This document shows positions 34,273-43,680 of a DNA stretch of 64,000 bases, one piece after another. The stretch is from positions 1 to 64,000 of the forward strand of contig NZ_FOOX01000021.1 of the NCBI RefSeq assembly GCF_900113335.1. Reading direction: 5' to 3'. Both the position numbers and the translations under genes were made by a program. The DNA comes from Desulfotruncus arcticus DSM 17038 (GTDB taxonomy: Bacteria; Bacillota; Desulfotomaculia; Desulfotomaculales; Desulfallaceae). Numbering within the stretch: position 1 is the stretch's first letter; every line of letters begins with the position of its first letter. The notes under the pieces are model-generated. The model ran no database searches. It saw only the letters and a list, made by a program, of their open reading frames with translations, and was not told where the DNA came from.

Positions 34273-35445
34273 TTGATATTTTTACTTAATAAGGTGATTA
34301 CAATCGCAAATATAGTTATTATTGGTGCCGGAACAGCTGGTATGGCCGCGGCCCGAACTTTACAGCAAGGCTTAAGCGATCAACACAAGGTAATCCTCAT
34401 AGAACAACACTCTGAGTTATATTTTCAACCCTCGTTGTTGTGGCTGATGGTGGGAAGACGAAAAATACTGGATATAACCAGGAAAACGAGGCAAATGCAG
34501 GCTTCCAGCGCCAGTGTCATCTGTAGTGAAGCGCGAACAGTGAATATATCAAAAAAAACTGTTAAAACCACAGATGACCAAACTTTTAGTTTTGATCAGT
34601 TAATTCTCGCCACTGGTGCAATGGCAACAAAAGCTAACACGAAAGAATTGGCCAGTGCAGGCTATAATTTATATACTGTGGATGGAGCGTTGGCAATAAA
34701 CTCCGCTATAAAAAGTTTTAGGGGTGGGGAGATAGTATTAGTTGTTACTTCCCTTCCGCACAAATGTCCACCTGCCGTGTACGAAGCAGCATTTTTGCTT
34801 AAAGAGTGGTTTTCCAAGGCGGGCAACAGGGAAGATGTTAACATTTCCATCCATACACCGGAAGTTATACCACTTCAGCAAGCAGGTACAAAAGTCGGAC
34901 AGGCTTTAAGTGAAAAGTTACAAAAACAAAAAATTAACCTCTATACGGAACAGAGGTTTAAAAATGTAGATCCTGTGCAACAGATCATTCATTTTGAATC
35001 AGGTGAAGTACCATACGATTTGCTTATTTATATACCTCGGCATGTTGCCCCCGAAGTTATTAGCGATAGTGGCCTAGCAGATGAAACCGGTTGGATTTCC
35101 GTCGATCCATTTACTTTAGAAACCTGTTATAAAGATATTTACGCAATCGGAGATGTAAATCATATCTTATTGCCGTCAGGGCTGGCAATGCCGAAAGCAG
35201 GTGCATTTGCTCATTTTCAGTCGCAGGTTGTTGCTGATAATATTCTGAAAAAACTTGAACATAAGCCGCCGGCTCGTTTTTTCGGAGGTAAAAGTGCCTG
35301 CATGATAGAAACCGGTTCGACCGCTTTTGCCCTTTGGGGTAACTTGTATAAGCAAAATCCTTCGTTTATAGTGCTTCCGGAAAATCGTTTTTGGCTGTCG
35401 GGCAAATGGTTTGTAGAACGGGTATGGCTTTATGAACACAGTTAA
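34273..35445 (+). CDS. Sulfide:quinone oxidoreductase-like FAD protein
   Basis: About 390 residues, a two-dinucleotide-fold flavoprotein of the SQR/flavocytochrome-c sulfide dehydrogenase group. The FAD motif is IVIIGAGTAGMAAARTL. LPHKCPPAVYEAA carries the conserved redox cysteine of this group. DIYAIGDVNHI is the second FAD motif. The C-terminal segment (about 345-390) is rich in Trp and Phe and may dock to the membrane. It could oxidise sulfide or polysulfide with quinone reduction. The start is uncertain: TTG at 34273 or GTG at 34294, neither with a strong ribosome site. It is transcribed alone. Confidence 0.8.
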   Translation: MIFLLNKVITIANIVIIGAGTAGMAAARTLQQGLSDQHKVILIEQHSELYFQPSLLWLMVGRRKILDITRKTRQMQASSASVICSEARTVNISKKTVKTTDDQTFSFDQLILATGAMATKANTKELASAGYNLYTVDGALAINSAIKSFRGGEIVLVVTSLPHKCPPAVYEAAFLLKEWFSKAGNREDVNISIHTPEVIPLQQAGTKVGQALSEKLQKQKINLYTEQRFKNVDPVQQIIHFESGEVPYDLLIYIPRHVAPEVISDSGLADETGWISVDPFTLETCYKDIYAIGDVNHILLPSGLAMPKAGAFAHFQSQVVADNILKKLEHKPPARFFGGKSACMIETGSTAFALWGNLYKQNPSFIVLPENRFWLSGKWFVERVWLYEHS

Positions 35446-35517
35446 TTTGTTTACCCCAAAAGGGATGTTTTAGCCTCTCACCTGATCAAACCTACTGAGT
35501 AAACACTTCAACGATAA

Positions 35518-35958
35518 TCACATTTTACTTCTCTGGTTTAAGACGGGCATAATTTTTCCTGTTACCTCTCCTTCAACAACAATTTGATTTTGTTCATTGG
35601 TACAGGTCATGTGGAGCGTCAGTTTGTTGCGCCGGGGATCTTTCTCGGTCACTGTTACCCGTGCACAGATTGTTTCTCCTATATAGACAGGAGCTAAAAA
35701 CCGGAAGTTCATCCCGGCTGCCGGGTATGGTTCGGGCAATAATGTTCCACCTGCATGGGTAAGCATGCCGGCTGTAAGCAGCCCTGGTACGACTCTGCCC
35801 TTGAAGCCGCAAAGGGATGCTGTTTGGGGATCCATATGAATGGGGTTGAAGTCGCCTGTTAGGCCTGTGAAATTGGAAACATCTCCATCTGTAAAGGTCC
35901 TATAAAATGTAACGGAATCTCCAACTCTCATCTCTTCCCAGGATTTAAAGCAGCGCAT
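35518..35958 (-). CDS. MaoC-like hydratase
   Basis: A 146-residue hot-dog protein. The hydratase motif is in FTGLTGDFNPIHMDP, followed by VPGLLTAGMLTHAG; the usual GRVVPG pattern is present. It probably hydrates enoyl-CoA substrates or is a dehydratase of a fatty-acid-like pathway. AGGAGGT precedes the ATG. It is monocistronic and unrelated to its glycogen-gene neighbours. It is a paralogue of the protein at 19344-19757. Confidence 0.87.
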   Translation of the reverse strand: MRCFKSWEEMRVGDSVTFYRTFTDGDVSNFTGLTGDFNPIHMDPQTASLCGFKGRVVPGLLTAGMLTHAGGTLLPEPYPAAGMNFRFLAPVYIGETICARVTVTEKDPRRNKLTLHMTCTNEQNQIVVEGEVTGKIMPVLNQRSKM

Positions 35959-36061
35959 TTAAAATACCTCCTGCCTATTTCATTATGTTTCCATAATAAG
36001 CTGAAAAATCGATTTAAATCAACCCGTTGCTCAACATATTAAAGTCCAGGTTAGAGTTTTC

Positions 36062-36094
36062 AAAAAAAAATCCCCCGTTTTGGCACGGGAGATC
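36062..36094 (-). terminator. Intrinsic terminator of glgP
   Basis: On the minus strand ATCTCCCGT pairs with ACGGGGGAT (one mismatch) around GCCAAA, followed by nine T residues (A-run at 36062-36070). Confidence 0.85.
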
Positions 36095-36106
36095 ATTGTG
36101 TTAGAT

Positions 36107-38656
36107 TCAAAAAGATGGAGCCCAGCAAACCAGTGGCAGTTCAAAATGGTGGGTAAAGTAGGGGCTGTTGGGACGAACCCGTACGGTATAACCGTAATTT
36201 CCCTGCGGCAGTGCGACGCTGCCCTCGTATATGTGATCACCGCTGCTGCAAGAATCTACAGCTGTTAGTGGTAAGGTATGGATTCTGAATAAACCATCCT
36301 TACACTTTTCTCCGTAGGCAATTTCCACCTGGATGTATTCCCGGGGTATCTGTTTTAACCTAACTGTTGCTTGGATGAACAGTTCATCCCCAAGGGGCAT
36401 TGTTTCTGCCTCACTGGCTTGAACATTGATAATTTGTACGTTATGCCAGTTATTAATTAGAAATTGTTTAAATTTATACATCTCTTGGCACATCTGGTAA
36501 TTATCAGCCGTAAAGATGCTGTTTCTTTGCATCGCGCTTAAATAAAATTTCTCTGTGTATTCTGTAACCATGCGCTCTGTGCTAAAGCGGGGGGCAATTG
36601 TTTTTATTGATTGTTTCATTTTTTGAATCCATTTGACAGGCGTTCCGTCCGGCTGGCGGTCATAGAAGGCTGGAATTATGACTTGATTAAGCACCGTTAA
36701 TAAAGAGTTGTAATCATATTTATCCTGTGCCTCTTCATCGTTAAAATCCCAATCGGCTCCAATAGAGAAGCCGTTTTCCCCATTATAAGCTTCTGGCCAC
36801 CACCCATCCAGTATGCTGCAATTAAGCACCCCGTTTAAAGCCGCTTTCATACCGCTGGTACCGCTGGCTTCCATCGGACGCCTGGGGGTGTTCAACCAAA
36901 CGTCAACTCCCTGGACTAAACAGCGGGCAACGTTTATGTCATAGTTTTCTAAAAAGATTATTTTACCTCTGAATTGCTCTTCGGCGGCAAGGTCGTTAAT
37001 CTGCTTGATTAATTCCTGCCCTGCTGTATCCGCCGGGTGAGCTTTACCGGCAAAAATTAACTGTACAGGGCCATTGGGGTTATTGAGCAGCTTTAACAGC
37101 TGATCCTTGTTGCTAAATATTAGATTAGCCCTCTTATAGGTGGCGAACCGGCGGGCGAAGCCTATGGTAAGAGTATTGGGGGTTAGATAGTTTTCTACTT
37201 CTTTTACCCGGTCAAAAGTCTCCTGGTTACGAGTACGCTGTTCGATTAATTTTTTTCGGGCAAAATCAAGTGCTTTTGCTTTTAGAGCTGTATGCACTTG
37301 CCAAAAATCTTTGTCGGGTATGGCGTCAACCTCTGCCCATGTGGCTGAATTAGCTATCTTCTTTTCCCAGTCATGGTCAAAGTAAGTGTTAAATAGCTCT
37401 CTTAATTCCGGGGCCAACCAGGTAAGAGTGTGTATTCCGTTGGTAATATGGCTGATAGGAACTTCTTCAACCGGGATTCCCTGGTAGAGGTGGTGAAACA
37501 TAGCCCGGGATACTTCGCCATGCAAACGGCTTACTCCATTGCAGTGACCGCAGAATCTCAGAGCCAGCAGGGTCATATTGAACCCGCCTTCCGGAAGGTC
37601 TTTAGCCAGTTCCAGTAACTGCTCCCGGGTTAAGCCCATTCTTTCATATAAATGGCTGTAATACCGGTCCACCATTTCAAAAGTGAAAACATCGTGCCCG
37701 GCAGGAACAGGGGTGTGTGTAGTGAAGATTGAATCAGCGCGGACGGCCTCCAATGCCGGTCCCAGAGGCAGCCCTTGCTCTTCAGCCAGTTCACGGACTC
37801 GTTCTATCAGTAAAAAGGCGGCATGACCTTCATTTATATGCCATACTGTGGGCTTTAAGCCCATTGCCCTTAGCGCTCTTACACCAGCCCTGCCCAATAA
37901 AATTTCCTGGCTGATGCGGGTTTCCTTGTCTCCTCCGTAAAGCTGGCCTGTCAGCGCCCGGTCCTCCAGACGATTGGCGGTTAAGTCGGCGTCAAGAAAT
38001 AAAATGCAAACCCGCCCAACTAACATTTTCCAGATGCGGGCATAAACTCTGCGCCCTGGTAATTTCACGTCTACAATCAGTTCCCTGCCCGTTTCGTCAA
38101 TCACAGGCGTTATCGGCATTTCACTAAAATTTTGAAATGGATAATCTGGTTTTTGGTTCCCGTCGCTGTCAATAAGCTGGGTAAAATATCCTTGCTTGTA
38201 CAATAAGCCAACACCCACGAAAGGAAGGCCAAGGTCGCTGGCAGCTTTGCAATGGTCTCCTGCCAGCAGCCCCAACCCGCCGGAATACGTGGGGTGTGAT
38301 TCATGTACGCCAAATTCAGCAGAAAAGTATGCTATTAACTGTGTTGATTCCGGTGTTTTGCAGTTGTCATACCAGGTTTTTTCCTGCATATAATGGTCAA
38401 ATGAGTCCATTACTTTACGGTAATTGTTAGTAAATTGTTTGTTCTCCGCAGCGTTATTTAGTTCATCTTCGTTGGCGCGAAGTAGAAATTGGACCGGGTT
38501 ATGATAAACTTCCTCCCATAACCGGGGGTTAATAAAGCGAAACAATTCCATAGCCTGGTCGTTCCAGCTATACCATAGGTTGTAGGCCAGTTCTCTCAGG
38601 CGCCCTATCGATTCCGGCAGACGCGGAATTATTGAAATGGTGCGATAAGGGTACAT
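36107..38656 (-). CDS. glgP: Alpha-glucan (glycogen) phosphorylase, GT35
   Basis: An 849-residue enzyme of the AgpA/GlgP type. An N-terminal DUF3417 segment (residues about 10-115, LPESIGRLRELAYNLWYSWN) precedes the GT35 catalytic domain. The pyridoxal-phosphate lysine is in EASGTSGMKAALNG. Other hallmarks are HINEGHAAFLLIER, FTTHTPVPAGHD and GFARRFATYKRA. It releases glucose-1-phosphate from glycogen in the cytosol. It is divergent from the DUF4912 and GH57-GT4 genes across an AT-rich promoter region, and they form a glycogen island. A terminator follows. Confidence 0.93.
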   Translation of the reverse strand: MYPYRTISIIPRLPESIGRLRELAYNLWYSWNDQAMELFRFINPRLWEEVYHNPVQFLLRANEDELNNAAENKQFTNNYRKVMDSFDHYMQEKTWYDNCKTPESTQLIAYFSAEFGVHESHPTYSGGLGLLAGDHCKAASDLGLPFVGVGLLYKQGYFTQLIDSDGNQKPDYPFQNFSEMPITPVIDETGRELIVDVKLPGRRVYARIWKMLVGRVCILFLDADLTANRLEDRALTGQLYGGDKETRISQEILLGRAGVRALRAMGLKPTVWHINEGHAAFLLIERVRELAEEQGLPLGPALEAVRADSIFTTHTPVPAGHDVFTFEMVDRYYSHLYERMGLTREQLLELAKDLPEGGFNMTLLALRFCGHCNGVSRLHGEVSRAMFHHLYQGIPVEEVPISHITNGIHTLTWLAPELRELFNTYFDHDWEKKIANSATWAEVDAIPDKDFWQVHTALKAKALDFARKKLIEQRTRNQETFDRVKEVENYLTPNTLTIGFARRFATYKRANLIFSNKDQLLKLLNNPNGPVQLIFAGKAHPADTAGQELIKQINDLAAEEQFRGKIIFLENYDINVARCLVQGVDVWLNTPRRPMEASGTSGMKAALNGVLNCSILDGWWPEAYNGENGFSIGADWDFNDEEAQDKYDYNSLLTVLNQVIIPAFYDRQPDGTPVKWIQKMKQSIKTIAPRFSTERMVTEYTEKFYLSAMQRNSIFTADNYQMCQEMYKFKQFLINNWHNVQIINVQASEAETMPLGDELFIQATVRLKQIPREYIQVEIAYGEKCKDGLFRIHTLPLTAVDSCSSGDHIYEGSVALPQGNYGYTVRVRPNSPYFTHHFELPLVCWAPSF

Positions 38657-38889
38657 TTTACACCTCCGTAACGTAACTAATAACTAATTTATTAAAAAAC
38701 AAATTTAAATATAACCTACTGGTTGTGACATCTTTCACTATACATTATAATACCAGTAGTAAAATAATTTTAACTTTTTTACATTATTTTTACTATATAT
38801 TTAAACAATTATTAAACAATTATTAATAATTTATTGGTATACTAAAGACAGGTTTTACCATTATTGGGTTTGGAAAGGGTGATTTATCA

Positions 38890-39375
38890 ATGAGCATTAA
38901 TATCGAGAGGTTTGAATTGCCTGAATGGTATGATGATAATTTAATGACCCTGCTTGTGGTAAACCAGCATAGTATCTATCTATATTGGGAAATGTGTTTT
39001 GAACAATGGAAAATCTTAGATGGAAATCAACTGGTAGTTAATCTGTATGAGTTGAATTCAGACGGTGTGGATCCCGGTAATCGTTTGGTCCGACGCCATA
39101 CGTTGCCCCCGTTTACCGGGGACTGGTATTTTCATAATTTACAGCCAGGCCGGCGTTATCAGGCTGAAATCTGCTGTCAGCAAAATGACCGGCAGCTCAG
39201 CATTATGAAGTCAAATATAGTAGCAGTGCCACCCGCGGGGCCCTACCAGGGATTGCGGGAGGTGGAATGGCGTTCGGTGGATGGTATTGGCGACATGGGA
39301 ACTCCGGCTAAAGCACCTGCTGAAACAATGAAAGAATTGGTTAATACCATGTCCTTTTATATGGGGATTAAGTAA
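38890..39375 (+). CDS. DUF4912 domain protein
   Basis: A 161-residue protein whose core (about 10-125) matches DUF4912: LPEWYDDNLMTLLVVNQHSI, YLYWEM, then beta-strands with FTGDWYFHNLQPGRRYQAEI. DUF4912 domains are found beside carbohydrate-active enzymes and are predicted to be beta-sandwiches that may bind glycans or other partners. It precedes the GH57-GT4 gene by 22 bp and is clearly in its operon, so a glycogen-related role is likely. The AGGGTGA ribosome site precedes the ATG. Confidence 0.8.
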   Translation: MSINIERFELPEWYDDNLMTLLVVNQHSIYLYWEMCFEQWKILDGNQLVVNLYELNSDGVDPGNRLVRRHTLPPFTGDWYFHNLQPGRRYQAEICCQQNDRQLSIMKSNIVAVPPAGPYQGLREVEWRSVDGIGDMGTPAKAPAETMKELVNTMSFYMGIK

Positions 39376-39397
39376 GTATAAAAATGGGGGTAATTTA

Positions 39398-42178
39398 ATG
39401 TCTGACGGTTACCTGGCCTTGGTATTGCACGGGCATTTGCCCTACATATATCATCCCGAACGCGATGATATATTGGAAGAAAGATGGATATACGAGGCTT
39501 TGACGGAGTGTTATTTGCCACTGCTTGAAGTTTTTGAAACACTTGTAGCTGATGAAATTGTTTTCCGCATCACCCTTTCACTTTCACCCACGCTTTTGTC
39601 AATGCTGTCAGATGAAAATCTGCAGGAGCGTTATTATCAGCATTTGCAAAATACCATTAAACTGGCCGGGCTTGAACAGGAGCGTCTTGCCACCAGTACC
39701 GAATTTAAGTCTGTGGCCGATTTCTATATGGATAAGCTAAACAGTATGCTGCACCGGTATGAAAAATACAGAGGTAATATCATTAATCCCATTAAGTTGC
39801 TGCAGCAAAAGGGGTGCCTTGAGGTTATTACAACCTGTTCCACACATGGTTATTTGCCATTGATGAAAAACCAGATCAGCAGGAGGGCGCAGATTGAGGC
39901 CGCATTGGACGAGTACTACAGACATTTTGGCCGCATGCCCGGGGGAATTTGGCTTCCCGAATGCGGCTATGCCCCCGGTGTAGATCAAGTTATTAGAGAC
40001 TGTGGTTTAAAATATTTTTTTATAGACACGCACGGTATTGTCAATAGCAGTCCGGTTCCGGTATATGGTGTTTTTGCGCCGGTATGCACGCGTACCGGAG
40101 TGGCGGCGTTTGGACGCGACCCCGAATCGTCCAGGCAGGTTTGGGACCGCAATCAGGGTTACCCCGGAGATCCTGTTTACAGAGAATTTTATCGTGATAT
40201 AGGTTACGATCTGGATCTTGATTATATCGGTGCTTTTTTGCCGGGCGGTAATTACAGGGTTGATACAGGGCTAAAGTATTATCGTATAACCGGAAAAGAA
40301 GTGAAAAAAGAGCCGTATAATCCGGAAATTGCCGCTCGCAAGGCGGCCGGGCACGCCCGGGACTTTGTGACCCGGCGGCGAAAGCAAGTGCGGGAGGCAG
40401 CAGCTATGGTTGACCGCCGCCCGGTGATTGTTGCCCCTTATGATGCCGAGCTGTTTGGCCACTGGTGGTTTGAAGGACCACTGTGGATCAACTCTGTTTG
40501 CCGGGAAATCGCCGGCGATAAAAACTCCCTGCGCCTGGTCACGCCAACTGATTATTTAATGGAATACCCGCAAAACCAAACTGTTGATATTCCCATGTGC
40601 AGTTGGGGTGCCGGGGGATATAACCAGCACTGGCTGAATCCCGCCACTGATTGGATGTACAAGCACGTACATGTAGCAGAGGATAGGATGTCGGAATTAG
40701 CGGATAACAACCCCCGGGCTGCAGGTATTGCCAAACGGTGTCTTAATCAGTGCGCCAGAGAACTGCTGCTGGCCCAGAGCAGTGATTGGCCGTTTATCGT
40801 TTTTGAAGAAACAGCGGTGGATTATGCTAAAAAAAGGTTTAGCAACCACCTTGGCAGGTTCAATATTCTGGCTGAGATGCTGGATAGCGGCGGATATGAC
40901 CATGAGACGCTGCAGGAGATCGAATCCAGAGCTAATTTTTTACCTAATATCGATTACAAGGTTTACTGCAGCAATAAATATGTCAACCGGCCGTCCGGCA
41001 TTAAAAAAAACTATCGCATCATGATGTTATCCTGGGAATATCCACCTATGACAGTGGGTGGGCTGGCCCGGCACGTGCACGATTTGGCCTGCGCGCTGAG
41101 TTCAATGGGAGACGAGGTTCATGTTTTAACCTGTCCTGCAGAGGGCAGGGACATTTTTAGCCTGGACCGGGGTGTTTATGTGCACAGGGTGCACCCTGAC
41201 AAGCTTTCTGCTGAAAAGTTTATTGACTGGGTAAAACAATTAAACGATGCCATGCTGGATATGTCCGGCATGCTGGTTGAGGTCTTTGGCTCCTTTGATC
41301 TAATTCACGCGCATGATTGGCTGGTGGGGGAAGCCGCGCGCCGTATTTCGGACCGGTATAATTTGCCGGTGGTGGCCACGATACATGCCACTGAGCATGG
41401 TAGGAACCAGGGCTTGCATAATGAACTGCAGCGGCATATTCACAGGCTGGAGGCGCAATTCGCCAAGCGTTCCGATTTAATTATCTGCTGCAGCAATTAC
41501 ATGAAACATGAAATTGCCAGGTTATTTGACCGGCCGGGTACTAAAATTAGAGTTATTCCCAACGGTGTTGAGCTTGAAAATATTCAGATTGGTATAGATC
41601 AAACTCCGCAACGGGAAGGGGACGGCAAAACGATCATTTTTCTGGGGCGATTGGTTCCTGAGAAAGGTGTTCAGGTTCTTATTGCAGCCTTGCCCGGGAT
41701 TATTGAGGCGGTAGGTGTGGTGCGGCTGGTAATTGCCGGCAAAGGGCCGTATCAGGAGGAATTGGAAAAGCTGGCGGCAAGCCTTGGAGTCGGCAAGCAT
41801 GTAAGTTTTGTCGGCTTTGTCGATGACGAGAGCAGAAACCGGTTATTAAGCCAGGCTGCTGTGGCTGTTTTCCCCAGCCTTTACGAGCCGTTTGGCATTG
41901 TGGCACTGGAGGCAATGGCTGCGGGCGTACCGGTGATAGTTTCTGATACCGGAGGCCTGCGTGATATTATAGAGCATGGTATCGACGGTTACCTCGCACC
42001 ACCGGGAAATGCTGAAATGCTTGGCTATTACGTATCCGAACTGATCAGGCACCCGGAACTGGCGCAGCATTTCAGCAAGCGCGCCAGGAGGAACGTTTTT
42101 GTTAAATTCAACTGGCAGCAAATAGCCGTTGAAACGCTGGGGGGATACGCCGAAGCCTGCAGGGGCAGTGGCAGGTAG
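39398..42178 (+). CDS. Fused GH57 glucan-branching enzyme and GT4 glycogen synthase-like glycosyltransferase
   Basis: A 926-residue bifunctional enzyme. Residues 1-525 form a GH57/DUF1957 module: LALVLHGHLPYIYHPE, catalytic Glu region GGIWLPECGYAP, and Asp region PYDAELFGHWWFEGP. This module makes alpha-1,6 branches. Residues about 543-926 form a GT-B glycosyltransferase of family 4: MLSWEYPPMTVGGLARHVHD at its start, FLGRLVPEKG, and the donor-site E-x7-E in EPFGIVALEAMAAG. Elongation and branching of glycogen in one chain is the natural reading. A similar fusion is known in some clostridia. The ribosome site is GGGGGTAA. It opposes glgP, giving synthesis and degradation side by side. Confidence 0.88.
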   Translation: MSDGYLALVLHGHLPYIYHPERDDILEERWIYEALTECYLPLLEVFETLVADEIVFRITLSLSPTLLSMLSDENLQERYYQHLQNTIKLAGLEQERLATSTEFKSVADFYMDKLNSMLHRYEKYRGNIINPIKLLQQKGCLEVITTCSTHGYLPLMKNQISRRAQIEAALDEYYRHFGRMPGGIWLPECGYAPGVDQVIRDCGLKYFFIDTHGIVNSSPVPVYGVFAPVCTRTGVAAFGRDPESSRQVWDRNQGYPGDPVYREFYRDIGYDLDLDYIGAFLPGGNYRVDTGLKYYRITGKEVKKEPYNPEIAARKAAGHARDFVTRRRKQVREAAAMVDRRPVIVAPYDAELFGHWWFEGPLWINSVCREIAGDKNSLRLVTPTDYLMEYPQNQTVDIPMCSWGAGGYNQHWLNPATDWMYKHVHVAEDRMSELADNNPRAAGIAKRCLNQCARELLLAQSSDWPFIVFEETAVDYAKKRFSNHLGRFNILAEMLDSGGYDHETLQEIESRANFLPNIDYKVYCSNKYVNRPSGIKKNYRIMMLSWEYPPMTVGGLARHVHDLACALSSMGDEVHVLTCPAEGRDIFSLDRGVYVHRVHPDKLSAEKFIDWVKQLNDAMLDMSGMLVEVFGSFDLIHAHDWLVGEAARRISDRYNLPVVATIHATEHGRNQGLHNELQRHIHRLEAQFAKRSDLIICCSNYMKHEIARLFDRPGTKIRVIPNGVELENIQIGIDQTPQREGDGKTIIFLGRLVPEKGVQVLIAALPGIIEAVGVVRLVIAGKGPYQEELEKLAASLGVGKHVSFVGFVDDESRNRLLSQAAVAVFPSLYEPFGIVALEAMAAGVPVIVSDTGGLRDIIEHGIDGYLAPPGNAEMLGYYVSELIRHPELAQHFSKRARRNVFVKFNWQQIAVETLGGYAEACRGSGR

Positions 42179-42264
42179 TATTTGACAATTAATGTAACAG
42201 GGTGTAAAAGTGATATAATACGAAAGAACGAACCCATGCTTCTTGGAATGTGTCATAAAACTGC

Positions 42265-42294
42265 TTGACTTAAATACTTTACTGTTGGTATTAG
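42265..42294 (+). promoter_or_regulatory. Possible sigma-A promoter of the universal stress protein gene
   Basis: TTGACT at 42265-42270 and TATTAG at 42289-42294 with 18-bp spacing. A TTGACA at 42182 with a TATAAT at 42214 is spaced 26 bp and is less convincing. Confidence 0.4.
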
Positions 42295-42375
42295 TGCATA
42301 CATGATATAATTAATATATGTGCATAATTCGTTATATTTTGCCTGTGGTAACTGAAATTGGAAGGAGAATTGTGT

Positions 42376-42804
42376 TTGATAAAAAAAATTCTTCTCGCGT
42401 TTGATGGCTCGCAAAATGCGCTAAGGGCGGCTAAGTTTGCAGTTGATTTGCAGAAAAGCATACCGGAAGCCCGGTGTGTTATAATTATAGTAGCTTCCTT
42501 TACTAAGGATGAGGCAGAGTTCCTTGGCGCCAGTGCAACTGAATTTGACAATGCGCTGCAAATCAATACAAACCATATGCTGCAGAGTGCTATGGAATTA
42601 TTTAAAAGCGAAGGATTAAAAGTGGAAAAGGTTACATTGCAGGGTGATATTGCCCAAAGTATCGTTGCCTATGCCGGGGAACATAATATTGATCTTATTG
42701 TCATGGGTACCCGGGGGCTGGGTAATGTAAAAGGAATGCTGCTGGGCAGTGTTAGCAATAAAGTCATTCACCTGGCACACTGCCCGGTAACCGTAGTAAA
42801 ATAA
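42376..42804 (+). CDS. Universal stress protein (UspA family)
   Basis: A 143-residue Usp fold. It begins IKKILLAFDGSQNALRA, and the ATP-binding signature G-xx-G-x9-GS is seen in MGTRGLGNVKGMLLGSVSNK, so it likely binds ATP. In-frame TTG codons at 42358 and 42370 also exist. TTG 42376 lies 8 nt behind AAGGAG and gives the canonical N-terminus. It is probably a stress or energy-state sensor. It is followed 6-15 bp later by the fluoride channel pair and may be co-transcribed with it. Confidence 0.85.
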   Translation: MIKKILLAFDGSQNALRAAKFAVDLQKSIPEARCVIIIVASFTKDEAEFLGASATEFDNALQINTNHMLQSAMELFKSEGLKVEKVTLQGDIAQSIVAYAGEHNIDLIVMGTRGLGNVKGMLLGSVSNKVIHLAHCPVTVVK

Positions 42805-42819
42805 AACAAGGTGATGCAA

Positions 42820-43242
42820 TTGCGCTTTCTCAGCGTTGGTATGGGTGGAATTTTTGGCGCTCTGGCCCGTTATGCCGTAAGTTTATTATTAAATGATAAA
42901 GGCTTGCTTCCCTGGGGGACTTTTGCCGTAAATGTAGCAGGGTGTTTTTTTATTGCCTTATTCCTGACTCTGGTGCTGCATAAATTAAGCGGCCAGTCAT
43001 TTTTCGTACTGGCCGTTGCCACCGGTTTTATCGGCTCATTTACCACTTTTTCAACGCTCAGTGTGGAAGGCATTGTGCTTTTTCAATCGTCCGCGCTTTT
43101 GGCGTTGCTTTACCTGGGGTTGACCCTTTTGGGGGGACTTGTTTTTACCTGGTTCGGTTATGCCGCCGGGCAATATATCTTAACCACCGGTTGGGGCGAA
43201 AGATGGATTGGCTTAAGTGCAAAGGGAGAGAGAAATGGTTGA
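42820..43242 (+). CDS. crcB: Fluoride channel subunit CrcB/Fluc 1
   Basis: About 141 residues with four membrane helices. The CrcB signatures GALARYAVSLL, PWGTFAVNVAGCF and TGFIGSFTTFSTLSVE are all present. Starts at 42811 (GTG), 42814 (ATG) or 42820 (TTG) are possible. I use the TTG, which lies 6 nt behind AAGGTG. It exports fluoride as half of a dual-topology dimer. Its 3' end overlaps the second crcB by 8 bp, so the two subunits are translationally coupled and probably form a heterodimer. Confidence 0.88.
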   Translation: MRFLSVGMGGIFGALARYAVSLLLNDKGLLPWGTFAVNVAGCFFIALFLTLVLHKLSGQSFFVLAVATGFIGSFTTFSTLSVEGIVLFQSSALLALLYLGLTLLGGLVFTWFGYAAGQYILTTGWGERWIGLSAKGERNG

Positions 43243-43603
43243 TTTGGTTGCAGTCGGCGCCGGCGGTTTTTTGGGCGCCACCGGCCGCTACTTAATTGGA
43301 CGATTGCTTGGTAAAATATGGAGAAAGGGTTTTCCGCTGGGCACCTTTACAGTTAATATGCTGGGCAGTTTCGCCCTTGGCTTGCTGATGGGCCATCCCC
43401 ATTTTATAGCTACGATAATGGAAGGCAGCGCCCGTGTAGCTTTAAGCGTGGGTTTCATGGGGTCCTTTACCACCTATTCCACCTTGATGTACGAAAGTTT
43501 TATGCTGGCCGAAAGGGGTAATTTGTTCCTGGGCGCCGCTAATATTTTTCTTTCCATTTCAACAGGCCTGCTTTTAGCCTGGTTGGCCATCTACTGTTTT
43601 TAA
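43235..43603 (+). CDS. crcB: Fluoride channel subunit CrcB/Fluc 2
   Basis: A 122-residue, four-helix CrcB with GGFLGATGRYLIGRLL, PLGTFTVNMLGSF and VGFMGSFTTYSTLMYE. The ATG at 43235 follows AAAGGGAGAG and overlaps the preceding stop; an in-frame GTG further upstream (43217) is less likely. Separate crcB pairs usually encode subunits of opposite orientation. No fluoride riboswitch is visible upstream. Confidence 0.9.
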   Translation: MVDLVAVGAGGFLGATGRYLIGRLLGKIWRKGFPLGTFTVNMLGSFALGLLMGHPHFIATIMEGSARVALSVGFMGSFTTYSTLMYESFMLAERGNLFLGAANIFLSISTGLLLAWLAIYCF

Positions 43604-43680
43604 ATTTTCTCTCCCGCCGGGAAGTCCCTGTCCTGAGCGTGCGAAGGGCGGTGATGAAAGGCGGGTTCGTCCACCCAACA

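Noticed and set aside
42182..42219. TTGACA and TATAAT after the GH57-GT4 gene as a promoter
   Set aside because: Spacing is 26 bp, too long for sigma-A.
42181..42357. Fluoride riboswitch upstream of the crcB genes
   Set aside because: No crcB-motif core is visible in this leader or between usp and crcB.
43613..43665. CCCGCC...GGCGGG inverted repeat between crcB and the cyclase gene
   Set aside because: Only 6 bp of stem over a 41-nt loop, with no U-tract; too weak to call as terminator or REP element.
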